Assembly (NCBI RefSeq): GCF_013283665.1
Contig: NZ_JABEKU010000001.1
Location: 186,001-250,000, forward strand
Reading direction: 5' to 3'
DNA length: 64,000 bases
From: Ensifer sesbaniae
GTDB taxonomy: Bacteria; Pseudomonadota; Alphaproteobacteria; Rhizobiales; Rhizobiaceae
Under the pieces are notes generated by a model. It worked only from the letters and a program-made list of their open reading frames with translations, made no database searches and was not told where the DNA came from. A program made the position numbers and the translations under genes. This document shows positions 25,830 to 34,254 of this stretch, one piece after another. The stretch's first letter is position 1. Each line of letters opens with the position of its first letter.

Positions 25830-26876
25830 ATGGCATCGGTAGCGATCGATCGCATTCTGAAACAATTTGGCGCAGCGTCCGTCATCCACGGCGTTTCCGT
25901 GGATATCGAGGACGGCGAGTTCGTCACGCTCGTTGGACCCTCGGGATGCGGCAAGTCCACGCTTCTGCGCATGCTGGCCGGCCTGGAAGACATCAGCGGC
26001 GGTGAGATCCGTATCGACGGGCGCGTCGTCAACGAGGTGGCGCCAAAGGAACGGGACATAGCCATGGTGTTCCAGAGCTACGCGCTCTATCCACATATGA
26101 CGGTCGCCGAGAACATGGGTTTCGCCCTGAAACTCCAAGGCCGCGACAAGGCGACGATCGACAAGCTCGTGAACGAGGCGGCCGGCATCCTGGCCCTCGA
26201 ACCGTTGCTCGACCGTCTGCCGAAACAGCTTTCCGGCGGCCAGCGCCAGCGCGTCGCCATGGGGCGCGCCATCGTGCGTCATCCCAAGGTGTTTCTGTTC
26301 GACGAGCCACTGTCGAACCTCGATGCGAAGCTGCGTGTAACCATGCGCAGCGAAATCAAGGACCTGCACCGACGGTTGGGGACTACCATCGTCTACGTCA
26401 CGCACGATCAGATCGAGGCGATGACCATGGCCGACAAGATCGTCGTCATGCGCGCCGGCCGCATCGAGCAGGTCGGCAAGCCGCTCGAGCTTTATGATCG
26501 CCCTGGCAATACCTTCGTTGCCACCTTCATCGGTTCACCAGCGATGAACCTCTTTGACGGCGCGATAAGCGACGATGGCTTCCGCATCGAGGGTGGACTC
26601 TTTCTGCCGCTGCCGGCTGCCATCGGCCACAGCGCGGCCCGCACCTACGGCATCCGTCCGGAAGACCTCGATCTCGCCGAAACGGGCGTCCCGGCAACGG
26701 TGCTCACCGTCGAACCGACGGGGGCGGAAACTCATCTTTCGGTGCGGGTCGGTACACAGACAGCTGGGATCGTACTGCATCGCCGGGTGGACCTCGAACC
26801 CGATCAGCAGATCCACATCGCTCCAAAGACGGACAAGATCCATCTGTTCGCCGCCGATGGCACGCGGGTCAATTGA
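25830..26876 (+). CDS. Sugar ABC transporter ATPase (MsmX/UgpC-type)
   Basis: 348 residues. Walker [11 protein letters not shown]-loop [14 protein letters not shown], signature [15 protein letters not shown], Walker [17 protein letters not shown] and the H-loop YVTHDQIEAMTMAD are intact. A C-terminal OB-type regulatory domain follows (YGIRPEDLDLAETG). It completes the lacI-SBP-permease-permease-GH32-ATPase operon, twelve bases after GH32. Confidence 0.93.
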   Translation: MASVAIDRILKQFGAASVIHGVSVDIEDGEFVTLVGPSGCGKSTLLRMLAGLEDISGGEIRIDGRVVNEVAPKERDIAMVFQSYALYPHMTVAENMGFALKLQGRDKATIDKLVNEAAGILALEPLLDRLPKQLSGGQRQRVAMGRAIVRHPKVFLFDEPLSNLDAKLRVTMRSEIKDLHRRLGTTIVYVTHDQIEAMTMADKIVVMRAGRIEQVGKPLELYDRPGNTFVATFIGSPAMNLFDGAISDDGFRIEGGLFLPLPAAIGHSAARTYGIRPEDLDLAETGVPATVLTVEPTGAETHLSVRVGTQTAGIVLHRRVDLEPDQQIHIAPKTDKIHLFAADGTRVN

Positions 26877-26992
26877 TCCGCCGGGACGAGGTGCGGTTCC
26901 GGCTCAATGCCTTCAATGGCGTGGGCGGCAGGCGCGCAGGGAGAGAACCTGTAGCAATCGTCGCCACCCGTGTGGTCGCGACCAGTTGCGGC

Positions 26993-27241
26993 TTAGGATG
27001 GAACGTCGTCGTCCGAGACCGGGAACGACGATTCGATGGCTGCGCCAATGAAGGCTTTCCGCGAGAGCTGAAGCTCGTCGCCGCGCTCCAAGGCAGCATG
27101 GCAGCGATTTCTTGCCCGCTCGTAGAACCATCCGCCTTGCGGCATTTCGCTGAGATATTGCAGCGCATCCTGTGGCCCGTTGATGTAGCGCTCGCCTTTC
27201 TCGCCAACCCTGACGGGGCGATCCCAAATCATAGCTTGCAT
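26993..27241 (-). CDS. DUF982 small protein
   Basis: 82 residues from the ATG at 27241, preceded by GGAGG eight bases upstream. The sequence has the DUF982 layout common in Rhizobiales: an N-terminal PVRVGEKGERY, an alpha segment around PQDALQYLSEMPQG, then ARNRCHAAL and a C-terminal AFIGAAIESSF helix. The function of the family is unknown. It converges with the ABC ATPase and diverges from the GST gene. Confidence 0.8.
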   Translation of the reverse strand: MQAMIWDRPVRVGEKGERYINGPQDALQYLSEMPQGGWFYERARNRCHAALERGDELQLSRKAFIGAAIESSFPVSDDDVPS

Positions 27242-27426
27242 TTGCGTGACCTCCGGTTCGGCGCAGAACGCCTGGCCTGGAAATTTGTTCCGTTGGCGCG
27301 GAGAGGTTCAATGGCGACCGCTCCTGATCCCAATCCTGGCGTGCGCCGATGTGTGAGCCGGATTTTCTGGCACAACCTTGCGGGGTAGCGATCAAACTGG
27401 CACCTTGCGCTGTGAGGAAAATAACG

Positions 27427-28071
27427 ATGGCCGATACGCAAGCACATTACCGCCTCTACGGCGTTCCGGGCTGGGGCTCCGTTCTTGTCGAAGCGGTGCT
27501 GGTGCGCGCGCGGCTGCCCTATACGCTCGAGGACGTCACGGGGTTCGATAGGCCCGGACCGGCCCGGGACCGTCTTCTCGCCGTCAACCCGCTCGCACAG
27601 GTGCCGGTGCTCGTCCTTCCCGATGGCACGGTGATGACGGAGAGCGCGGCCATACTCCTTCATCTTGCGGAGACCTATCCGGAAGCCGGACTTGCACCGC
27701 CGGTAGGGGACCCGCTTCGCCCCGTCTTTCTCCGTCGTCTGATCTGGCTCGTGACTGCCCTGTACGGGACGTTCACCTACGCTGACTACCCGGAACGCTG
27801 GGCTCCGAGCATGCCTGACGAGCTGCGGGGCAGAGTGCTCGGACGTCGCATGGACCTGTGGCGACAGTGGGAGGACGAGATTGCACCTGCGCCGTGGGCG
27901 CTCGGAGAGCCGTTCTCGGCGCTTGACATCTGGATCGCAGCGATGACGCGCTGGCGACCGGGACGTGACTGGCTGGCGGCAAATTGCCCAAAGCTGCTCG
28001 GTATCGCGCTGCGTGTCGACGCGGATCCCGACCTGCGCGAACTATGGGCGCGCAACTTCAGCACGATTTAA
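27427..28071 (+). CDS. Glutathione S-transferase family protein
   Basis: 214 residues. The N-terminal thioredoxin-like domain reads YRLYGVPGWGSVLVEAVLVRARLPY, with the cis-proline region NPLAQVPVLVLPDG and the glutathione-binding MTESAAILLHLAETYPE. The helical C-terminal domain contains PFSALDIWIAAMTRW. The ATG at 27427 follows GAGGAAA. It is cytosolic and probably acts in detoxification or ring/ether cleavage; the substrate is unknown. Confidence 0.88.
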   Translation: MADTQAHYRLYGVPGWGSVLVEAVLVRARLPYTLEDVTGFDRPGPARDRLLAVNPLAQVPVLVLPDGTVMTESAAILLHLAETYPEAGLAPPVGDPLRPVFLRRLIWLVTALYGTFTYADYPERWAPSMPDELRGRVLGRRMDLWRQWEDEIAPAPWALGEPFSALDIWIAAMTRWRPGRDWLAANCPKLLGIALRVDADPDLRELWARNFSTI

Positions 28072-28143
28072 GTCAGCGAGCGCGCTGAGAGGGTGCGCCA
28101 GGCCCGTCGGTCATCGACATTGATACGCGACAAAGAACGCCTC

Positions 28144-28172
28144 TTGCAAAGATACCGACCGCGCGGTATGTT
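28144..28172 (+). promoter_or_regulatory. Promoter with TetR-type operator for the SMR-TetR pair
   Basis: TTGCAA (28144-28149) and TATGTT (28167-28172) are spaced by 17 bases. Between and partly over them lies the dyad ATACCGACCGCGCGGTAT (28152-28169), whose arms ATACCG/CGGTAT are perfect and whose core ACCGCGCGGT is itself a perfect palindrome. This is the expected position for repression by the TetR encoded two genes downstream. Linking dyad and regulator is inference. Confidence 0.65.
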
Positions 28173-28203
28173 TACGGCTGTCGGGTTAGAAAAAGGGAAA
28201 GCC

Positions 28204-28548
28204 ATGAACTCCGCCGTCTTCGCCTATGCGGCTTTGGGGCTCGCAATCATCTTGGAGGTCGCAGGATCTGTATTCTTGCAGAAGTCCGTCCAGTTCACGC
28301 GCCTGTGGCCGACACTTGCCATGGTGGCGCTCTATGCGGGGTCGTTCTATTCCCTGACCCACGCAATCAAGGCAATCCCGCTGAGCATTGCTTACGCCAT
28401 CTGGGGCGGGGCAGGCATCATCCTGACGGCGACGGCCAGCTATCTGATATTCAGACAGGCTCTCGACTTCGCCGCGATCGTCGGCATCGCCTTGATCGTC
28501 TCTGGCGTTTTCGTGATCAACCTGTTCTCGCAGACGGCGGTGCACTAG
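28204..28548 (+). CDS. Small multidrug resistance (EmrE-type) efflux protein
   Basis: 114 residues, four hydrophobic helices. Helix 1 carries the essential glutamate in AIILEVAGSVFLQKS; helix 3 has the family motif SIAYAIWGGAG. It is a proton-coupled antiporter for cationic drugs or polyamines in the inner membrane. The ATG at 28204 is chosen because upstream in-frame codons enter the promoter/operator region. It ends three bases before the TetR gene, with which it is probably co-transcribed. Confidence 0.92.
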   Translation: MNSAVFAYAALGLAIILEVAGSVFLQKSVQFTRLWPTLAMVALYAGSFYSLTHAIKAIPLSIAYAIWGGAGIILTATASYLIFRQALDFAAIVGIALIVSGVFVINLFSQTAVH

Positions 28549-28551
28549 GCG

Positions 28552-29112
28552 ATGAGCTACAGTCGAAAGAAGCAGCCGGAACAGGTACAGCGTGCCTTGC
28601 TCGAATGCGCTGCGAAGATCGCTGCGGATCAGGGAATTTCCGGCGTCACGGTGCAGGCTGTCGCCGATAGTGCCGGGGTCACGAAGGGAGGGCTGTTCCA
28701 CCATTTCCCGTCGAAACAGGCGCTGCTGGACGGTATGGTCGACGCGCTGCTCGAGAAACTCGACGCGGAAATAGATTCGTCCATCGCAGAAGACCCTGTC
28801 CCTTACGGAAGCTTCACGCGCGCCTATGTGAAATCCGTGTTTGTCGGGAAGGCATTTGGCTTCGAAACCCCGTGGTCGACCCTGTTTGTGGCGGTGATCG
28901 GCGATTCGGTGCTGCGCCGCCGATGGGGTGAATGGTTCGGCGAAAGATTGGAACGGCACAGAGCCACGGATGACGACCTAACACTTAACGTGGTCCGGCT
29001 GGCGGCCGACGGGGCATGGCTCTCCTACGTGACCGCCGATTCAAAAGTCGGCGGGCTCGAGCTTGATGCGTTGAGGGCGCACTTGCTGTCGCTGACCGTC
29101 AAGCCCCGCTGA
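28552..29112 (+). CDS. TetR-family regulator of the SMR gene
   Basis: 186 residues. The N-terminal DNA-binding domain contains VQAVADSAGVTKGGLFHHFPSKQALLDGM, a textbook TetR helix-turn-helix. The C-terminal ligand domain (about residues 70-186) resembles the C-terminal domain of TetR regulators beside efflux pumps. Its start three bases after the SMR stop and the dyad in the shared promoter indicate local autoregulation and drug-induced efflux. Confidence 0.92.
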   Translation: MSYSRKKQPEQVQRALLECAAKIAADQGISGVTVQAVADSAGVTKGGLFHHFPSKQALLDGMVDALLEKLDAEIDSSIAEDPVPYGSFTRAYVKSVFVGKAFGFETPWSTLFVAVIGDSVLRRRWGEWFGERLERHRATDDDLTLNVVRLAADGAWLSYVTADSKVGGLELDALRAHLLSLTVKPR

Positions 29113-29401
29113 TCCCACTGGAGTTCCCAGTCCGCCATTCGTCCTGACGCGTCGGCTGCTCCCAGGGCGCGCGGTCCAGGCAAAGGGCGAAAATTACTGG
29201 AGCTGCCGGCGTTCCCAACGATCGCGTTGAAGCGCCCCGGGCAGAAACTGCGGCTTTAGCCGGGTGAGCGCCGCCTCTTCAGCAATCCCAACCGCGAGCC
29301 GCGAGTTTGGACACCGCGGAGTATCGAAGTGAAGGGCTGAACCGCCAAAGCTCATCAGGCCATCCGTCCACGCACGAGGACGCTTGTGATTTGCTGCTTG
29401 T

Positions 29402-29632
29402 TTACCCGGCACCTTGGGAAACATTTGGGAGCCAAATGCCCTCGGCTCCACGCCATCCGGCAGCCGGGATGTCGCATTTTTGATCGAACTGGCCGATGGG
29501 CGCCCGGCGTTCGCAATTCTCCGCGGTTTTGAATTTGTGGCCCGCAATCTGCACAGCATCCGTTTCCGCATGGGCAATGCCACATGTGGAGAGGGTCAGC
29601 GCCGTTAAGACGCACAGAGTACTCTTCGGCAT
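29402..29632 (-). CDS. Small secreted protein, unknown
   Basis: 76 residues from the ATG at 29632, which has AGGAGGAG just upstream. The N-terminus is a clear signal peptide (MPKSTLCVLTALTLSTCGIA, cleaved after AHA). The mature part begins ETDAVQIAGHKFKTAENC and has two cysteines (AENCERR, DQKCDIP) that could form a disulfide. It is probably periplasmic. I recognise no family. Good codon pattern and ribosome site support a real gene. The 289 bases between its stop and the TetR gene show no other convincing gene. Confidence 0.6.
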   Translation of the reverse strand: MPKSTLCVLTALTLSTCGIAHAETDAVQIAGHKFKTAENCERRAPIGQFDQKCDIPAAGWRGAEGIWLPNVSQGAG

Positions 29633-29935
29633 ATCGCACTCCTCCTGTTTTTTAGGGAATCCTGATTCTACATCAGGTAGAGGAGGCTGGTCTTTAATCA
29701 TTCCGAAGTAGCGAGGAGGGGTCATGCGCCTCGCCGGTGCAATACATGTAACATCCACCGCAATCGATGGAGAAATCGTGCCCGGCCTTCAGGGATAGTT
29801 ATATTGTTCGGCATCCTGACCGAAGTGGATCATGCCGATCCCGAGCGTAGCATTCAGGCGAAGGCAGGCGCGACCCTCCCGGGCCCTTGAAGCTCCCGGG
29901 GAGATGTCTGCTTCCGATCCAGCACTGGGAAGGTG
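29633..29935. other. Intergenic region between the FabMG-like gene and the small secreted gene
   Basis: About 300 bases without a supported gene. It must hold the promoter of the small secreted protein (minus strand). CTCCCGGG (29876-29883) can pair with CCCGGGGAG (29895-29903, one bulge) and may serve as the 3' terminator of the upstream FabMG-like gene, though there is no T-run. Confidence 0.35.
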
Positions 29936-31315
29936 TTAGGCCACCTCGACCTGAGTATCCTTCGTCGCTTGCGCAATCGACGGAGCCGGAGGCTCCCATT
30001 GCAGGTGGGAAGCATTGAGCCGGCGCGCCACGATATCGTGGTTAAGCCATTGGACGGGACCGGACGGTTCTGAAGACGCGCCGAAGATCAGCTGCCCCGT
30101 CGCCTCCACCACGAGAGCACTCAGGTGGTCGCTGATCATCACCTTGCTGTCGCGATGCATCTGTGTGATCTCGTTGGACGTGCCGATGGTCAGGTCGGAC
30201 TGTGCCTGACTGTTCGCCATGGGCCACGCCGAGAAGTCGTAGAACGGACGCATGACCTCGTTGGCCTGCATATCGGTAATCTTCTGGAACACATCCTTCA
30301 TCGTGAAGCCATCTGCCAGAAGCTGCTGGCAGGCCTGCCACTGGTACTCCGCCCATTGGCCGCCGTTCTCCTTCTTCAACGCAAGCAGCAGCGGTATCAA
30401 GGGAAGCTCGATGCCCGTGAAGACGTCGGACGAATTGGTCCGGATCTCGGGGCAGTTGTAGACGGTTGCCTTGATACCCGCCTCCCAGGCTTCCTGCGCG
30501 ATGCCTTCGAGCCGCATCTTGGCGTAGCCTTGCGTGTAGTTGGTGTAGGTCTGCCAACGGTAGCTCCCGTCAATCAGGACGGCCGTTCCGTGGTAGCCGT
30601 AGGCCGTATAGCGGACCTGGCCGCCCGATGCCTCGATGCGCTGCCGGATCGCCGTGCTGAAGTCGATGAGATGCCGGAAGGTGATTGCGGAGACTTCGTC
30701 GAAATTCTGCAGGATGAGCTTGCCCATGTCGCTGTCGAGCAGGGCTTGCGACGACATGTGGCGGGCACCGCGACCCTTGTAGATTCGATTGGCAATGACC
30801 AGGAAGACCTTCGCTTTCGGGATGCCTCCGGCCATCGTATGGGCGAAAAAGACGTTACGGCCGTCGGCAATCATTCCGTCGAGGACGGCCATGACCTGTT
30901 TGAGCGAATTCGTGAACCGCTCGGTGGCGATATTGCGGCACTGTTCGAGGTAGTCCCAGTCGAGCCTGTCGTCTTGCCAGCTCTCCAGCGTCATGTTCGC
31001 CAGGAGATCGGTCGCAGTAGGGCCGCCTGCCGGAGCGTCGAGGTCGAAGCCGGCCATCAGGGGTATGTTGATGATCTTGCCGCCGAGTCGGCCTTCGGCG
31101 GCAGAGAGTTCCTCGGCGTTAAGAGGACGCAGCGCATTGTTCTCGTCGCGCCGTCCGACCGTGATTCCCACGATCTCCATTCCAACCCGCCGGGCTTCGT
31201 CGAGCAAGCCAGTCGCGTATCCGCGACCGAACAACTCGCCGAAGAGGACGAAAACATCTCCTTTGCGAAAGACGTTGTTTTCGGCAAGGCGGTTGAATGC
31301 GATCGGGTTTTCCAT
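29936..31315 (-). CDS. Putative enoyl-ACP reductase, FabMG-like
   Basis: 459 residues. The N-terminal RKGDVFVLFGELFGRGYATG and VGMEIVGITVGRRDENNALRPL suggest a Rossmann-like nucleotide-binding start. Long conserved-looking blocks follow (FFAHTMAGGIPKAKVFL, NCPEIRTNSSDVFTG, DYSAWPMANSQAQ-like and TIGTSNEITQMHRDSK). I recall this family being named for FabMG, a metagenomic triclosan-tolerant enoyl-ACP reductase, with members in rhizobia; that naming is from memory and the function is therefore tentative. It does not resemble FabI, FabK, FabL or FabV closely. TetR-type dyads sit about 90 bases upstream. The start is the ATG at 31315. Confidence 0.6.
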   Translation of the reverse strand: MENPIAFNRLAENNVFRKGDVFVLFGELFGRGYATGLLDEARRVGMEIVGITVGRRDENNALRPLNAEELSAAEGRLGGKIINIPLMAGFDLDAPAGGPTATDLLANMTLESWQDDRLDWDYLEQCRNIATERFTNSLKQVMAVLDGMIADGRNVFFAHTMAGGIPKAKVFLVIANRIYKGRGARHMSSQALLDSDMGKLILQNFDEVSAITFRHLIDFSTAIRQRIEASGGQVRYTAYGYHGTAVLIDGSYRWQTYTNYTQGYAKMRLEGIAQEAWEAGIKATVYNCPEIRTNSSDVFTGIELPLIPLLLALKKENGGQWAEYQWQACQQLLADGFTMKDVFQKITDMQANEVMRPFYDFSAWPMANSQAQSDLTIGTSNEITQMHRDSKVMISDHLSALVVEATGQLIFGASSEPSGPVQWLNHDIVARRLNASHLQWEPPAPSIAQATKDTQVEVA

Positions 31316-31403
31316 GCGGTCAGCTCTTCGGTCCGTTGGTCGTCGAGCGGTGGCTCAGACGAACTTTGATCGTCACATGACCACAATGGCTCGCAATGGG
31401 AAG

Positions 31404-31426
31404 TCATTTTAAATGACCGTTCATTT
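31404..31426. promoter_or_regulatory. Overlapping TetR-type dyads upstream of the FabMG-like gene
   Basis: TCATTT-T-AAATGA (31404-31416) is a perfect odd palindrome, and AAATGA-CCGT-TCATTT (31411-31426) is a second perfect-armed dyad that shares its middle arm. The second has the size and GxC/CGT core common to TetR-family operators. They lie between the FabMG-like gene (minus) and the PhnA-like gene (plus). No regulator gene is adjacent. Confidence 0.5.
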
Positions 31427-31588
31427 CAAAACGTGAAGTCGCGTAAAGGCCTCTCGGTATCTGACGCCAACTCGGCCGAGATTTGCCTCGGCGCTGCATT
31501 CGATATAGAGGCACTCATTGGCCGCTCCGGTTGGAGCCGTCCGCATGACCAAGAGTCACGGCGCAATTCGATACGATGCAGGGAAGAA

Positions 31589-31891
31589 ATGAGCGATCAG
31601 AACGACGACTATGTGTATGACGAGGCAACAGGCGAGTGGCGACCCGCCTCCGAAATCGCTGCAGAAAAGGCAAAAGCCGCCGAGGTGCGCGATGCATCGG
31701 GCAACGTTCTCGCAGACGGCGACTCCGTCGTCCTGATCAAGGACCTGAAGGTCAAGGGCGCCGGTCAGACTCTCAAGCAGGGAACGGTCATCAAGTCGAT
31801 CCGCCTCACGGACAATCCGGAAGAGGTCGACTGCCGCCACGATACGATCAAGGGCCTGGTGCTGCGTACCGAGTTCGTCCGCAAGCGCTGA
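31589..31891 (+). CDS. PhnA/YjdM-domain protein
   Basis: 100 residues. The C-terminal two thirds match the PhnA (YjdM) SH3-like domain: VRDASGNVLADGDSVVLIKDLKVKG, QTLKQGTVIKSIRL, and KGLVLRTEFVRKR. The N-terminal zinc ribbon of full-length YjdM is replaced here by a short charged segment (YVYDEATGEWRPASEI). The biochemical role of the family is unclear despite the historical alkylphosphonate name. GGGAAG lies upstream of the ATG at 31589; a longer in-frame version from 31433 has no support. Confidence 0.85.
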   Translation: MSDQNDDYVYDEATGEWRPASEIAAEKAKAAEVRDASGNVLADGDSVVLIKDLKVKGAGQTLKQGTVIKSIRLTDNPEEVDCRHDTIKGLVLRTEFVRKR

Positions 31892-31942
31892 GCCATGGCC
31901 CTTCGGCGTTTTGTTGTCCCGTGACGGCGGCGCCGCTTTGGC

Positions 31943-32003
31943 TGCAACCGACCGGTTGCATCCAATCTGCCGCCGAATGCCGGCGCTCGTCGTGCGAGCG
32001 CCG
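31943..32003. repeat. Two adjacent palindromes after the PhnA-like gene
   Basis: TGCAACCG-AC-CGGTTGCA (31943-31960) and CGGCGCTCG-TCGTG-CGAGCGCCG (31981-32003) are both perfect-armed. They lie in the 257-base spacer between convergent genes and could act as bidirectional transcription barriers. Neither is followed by a T-run. Confidence 0.45.
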
Positions 32004-32148
32004 CGACGCGGTCGTTTGGATTGGCTATCTGGACATCGACCGGCAGGGTGGAGTTCTCACTCTCGAACTGGATAGGCGGACCGAAGGGCGGCTCGTCGCC
32101 AGCGCTCAGCCCCTCTGTCCTTTCGATAGAATGAAGCCCCACCTTGGC

Positions 32149-34254
32149 CTAGCGAATCCCAATCTCGCCAGGTCTGTCGTGAAGGGTCGCAATGTCTTCG
32201 CGCCGGAAGGGGACCATGTCCCTGTCGACGTGCTCCTGATAGGTTCGGGCATATTCGTGACCCGAATAGACGGCGGCAGCGATGAGGCCGGGTGCCAGGC
32301 AGTCGCCTAGCCGGACAACGGTCTTGATGCCGGCATCGGCCCATTCCGCTTCCCGTGCTTTCAGCTCATGCCACAAGGTTTCGTCGGGTAGCCGTGCCGT
32401 GACCGGAACGAGTGTGCCGCAGTCGATCTGTCGCGTCTTTGCGCTATAGATGCAGGAGAGCTCGAGCCGATCCTTCGTGCGGCCGGCAAGCGCCATGGCG
32501 GGGATGATGTCCACGCCGAGCTCGATGAGACGCCGTTGCACGCGTCCCTGTTCCAGCGTGTTCTTGCTCCACGGTGACACCTGAGATTCGGGCGTCACGA
32601 AGGTTACGGTTCGGCCAGCCCTGGCCAGCAGCTCAGCAAGCACACTGCCCATGTAGAAGCAATCGTCATCGAAGATTACGACCGGACCGTCGACGGATAC
32701 GGCCGCGACGCCGTCGGCAAGAAGGGCATCGGGCGAAACGAGAGCGCCCTGCGAAATGAAGTCGAGGGGCTGCCGGTGCGTGCGGCCGACGCCGTCGCAT
32801 CGCCAGCGCGCGCCGGTCGCAATCGCGACGTGAGGCATGCCGTATTGCAGAACGTCGTCGGCGCTCAACGGGCTGTGCAGGTAGAGTTGGGCATTCACCT
32901 GCGTGCTTAGCTGACCGACGCGCCAGTCGCGCACACGGCCCCAGGTCGCAAGCCCCGGCAGGCGACATTCGCGCGCGACCCGACCACCCCATTCTCCGCT
33001 TCCTTCCGCGAGCACGACGTCGACGCCGCGCTGGGCAAGAGCACGCGCCGCTTCGAGGCCGGCCGGACCGCCACCGATGATGAGCGCCGGCTCGGGCGCC
33101 CGTGATGGTGCCATGATTTCCGGATGCCAGCCCTTGCGCCACTCTTCGCCGATCGTCGGGTTCTGCGTGCAGCGCATCGGTACGTTGGTATTGTCGCCGG
33201 ACGCACAGATGTTGCAGCCGATGCATTCGCGGATGTCGTCGATGCGTCCCTCCTCGATCTTCTTCGGCAGGTAAGGATCGGCGATCGACGGCCTTGCCGC
33301 GCCGATGAAGTCGAGAATGCCCTGGCGGATCACCCGCACCATGCTGTCCGGCGAGGTATAGCGCCCGACGCCGACCACCGGCCTGGTCGTGACGGATTTG
33401 ACGAAACGCGTATAGGGCTCCTGGTAACCTTCCTCGGAGAAGCGCGCTGTTTGGCTGTCGTTGGACCAGTCGGAAAGGTTGACGTCCCAGAGGTCGGGAA
33501 GATCGGCGAGCGCCGAGATGATGTCCTTGCCTTCTCCTTCGCTGGTGATGCCGGAAGGCCCCATCAGCTCGTCGACTGCGAGGCGCACGGCGAGCGCACA
33601 GGTATCGCCGACCGCTTCGCGCGTGTCCTCCATAATCTCCCGGAACAGCCGCAGCCGGTTCTCGAAGGAGCCGCCATACTCGTCACTGCGCTGGTTGTGG
33701 CGGCGCGACAGAAAGTGCTGCAGCACGCTCATGTCGTGACCGGCATAGACATAGATGATGTCGAAACCGGCTCTCTTGGCACGCAATGCGGCGTTGCGAT
33801 ACCAGCGGCGCATGTCTGCAATATCGGTCTTATCCATGGCGCGCGCCTGGACGGGGTCGAGGCTGTCCGTGATGGCATGCGACGGGGCAAGCGGGATCAT
33901 CCGGCTGAAACGGTTGGCGACATGCAAACCGTTATGCACGAGCTGGATGGCCGCTAAGCTTCCGTGGTGATGGATGCGCTCGGTGACTGCGGAGAGTGCG
34001 GGCAGATCGCCCTCGTCCCAAAGGCGCGCTTCGTTGGCCGGCGTCAGGTCCGAGGTTGGATGGATTTCCGCCTCCTGGGTAGAGACGACCGCCCAGCCAC
34101 CCTCGGCCTTCATGCCGCGCAGTTGCGCCTCTGCGTTCGGATACCGGTAGCCCATGCCGGAACAGTGCGGCACCTGGTAGAAGCGGTTGCGCGCCGTGAC
34201 GGGGCCGATCTTGACGGGTTCAAAGAGAATGTCGAAGCGGGGGTCTCGGGACAT
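32149..34254 (-). CDS. Trimethylamine-dehydrogenase-like FMN/[4Fe-4S]/dinucleotide oxidoreductase
   Basis: 701 residues. The N-terminal old-yellow-enzyme barrel begins RDPRFDILFEPVKIGP and RNRFYQVPHC, the same as trimethylamine dehydrogenase; C31 corresponds to the cysteine that binds FMN covalently (6-S-cysteinyl-FMN). YVYAGHDMS supplies the Tyr/His pair of the active site. The cluster motif CIGCNIC...CTQNPTIGEE (CxxCxxC plus C) is intact. The C-terminal half has a GGGPAGLEAARAL dinucleotide motif. Relatives oxidise methylated amines such as trimethylamine, dimethylamine, dimethylglycine or N-methylproline; the substrate here is not decided. The start is ATG 34254, matching the family N-terminus; upstream in-frame sequence crosses a palindromic promoter. 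Confidence 0.88.
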   Translation of the reverse strand: MSRDPRFDILFEPVKIGPVTARNRFYQVPHCSGMGYRYPNAEAQLRGMKAEGGWAVVSTQEAEIHPTSDLTPANEARLWDEGDLPALSAVTERIHHHGSLAAIQLVHNGLHVANRFSRMIPLAPSHAITDSLDPVQARAMDKTDIADMRRWYRNAALRAKRAGFDIIYVYAGHDMSVLQHFLSRRHNQRSDEYGGSFENRLRLFREIMEDTREAVGDTCALAVRLAVDELMGPSGITSEGEGKDIISALADLPDLWDVNLSDWSNDSQTARFSEEGYQEPYTRFVKSVTTRPVVGVGRYTSPDSMVRVIRQGILDFIGAARPSIADPYLPKKIEEGRIDDIRECIGCNICASGDNTNVPMRCTQNPTIGEEWRKGWHPEIMAPSRAPEPALIIGGGPAGLEAARALAQRGVDVVLAEGSGEWGGRVARECRLPGLATWGRVRDWRVGQLSTQVNAQLYLHSPLSADDVLQYGMPHVAIATGARWRCDGVGRTHRQPLDFISQGALVSPDALLADGVAAVSVDGPVVIFDDDCFYMGSVLAELLARAGRTVTFVTPESQVSPWSKNTLEQGRVQRRLIELGVDIIPAMALAGRTKDRLELSCIYSAKTRQIDCGTLVPVTARLPDETLWHELKAREAEWADAGIKTVVRLGDCLAPGLIAAAVYSGHEYARTYQEHVDRDMVPFRREDIATLHDRPGEIGIR

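Noticed and set aside
29194-29583. 129-codon minus-strand frame overlapping the small secreted protein gene
   Set aside because: No signal peptide or motif; the overlapping frame has the better ribosome site and N-terminus. A frameshifted extension of the secreted protein could not be supported.
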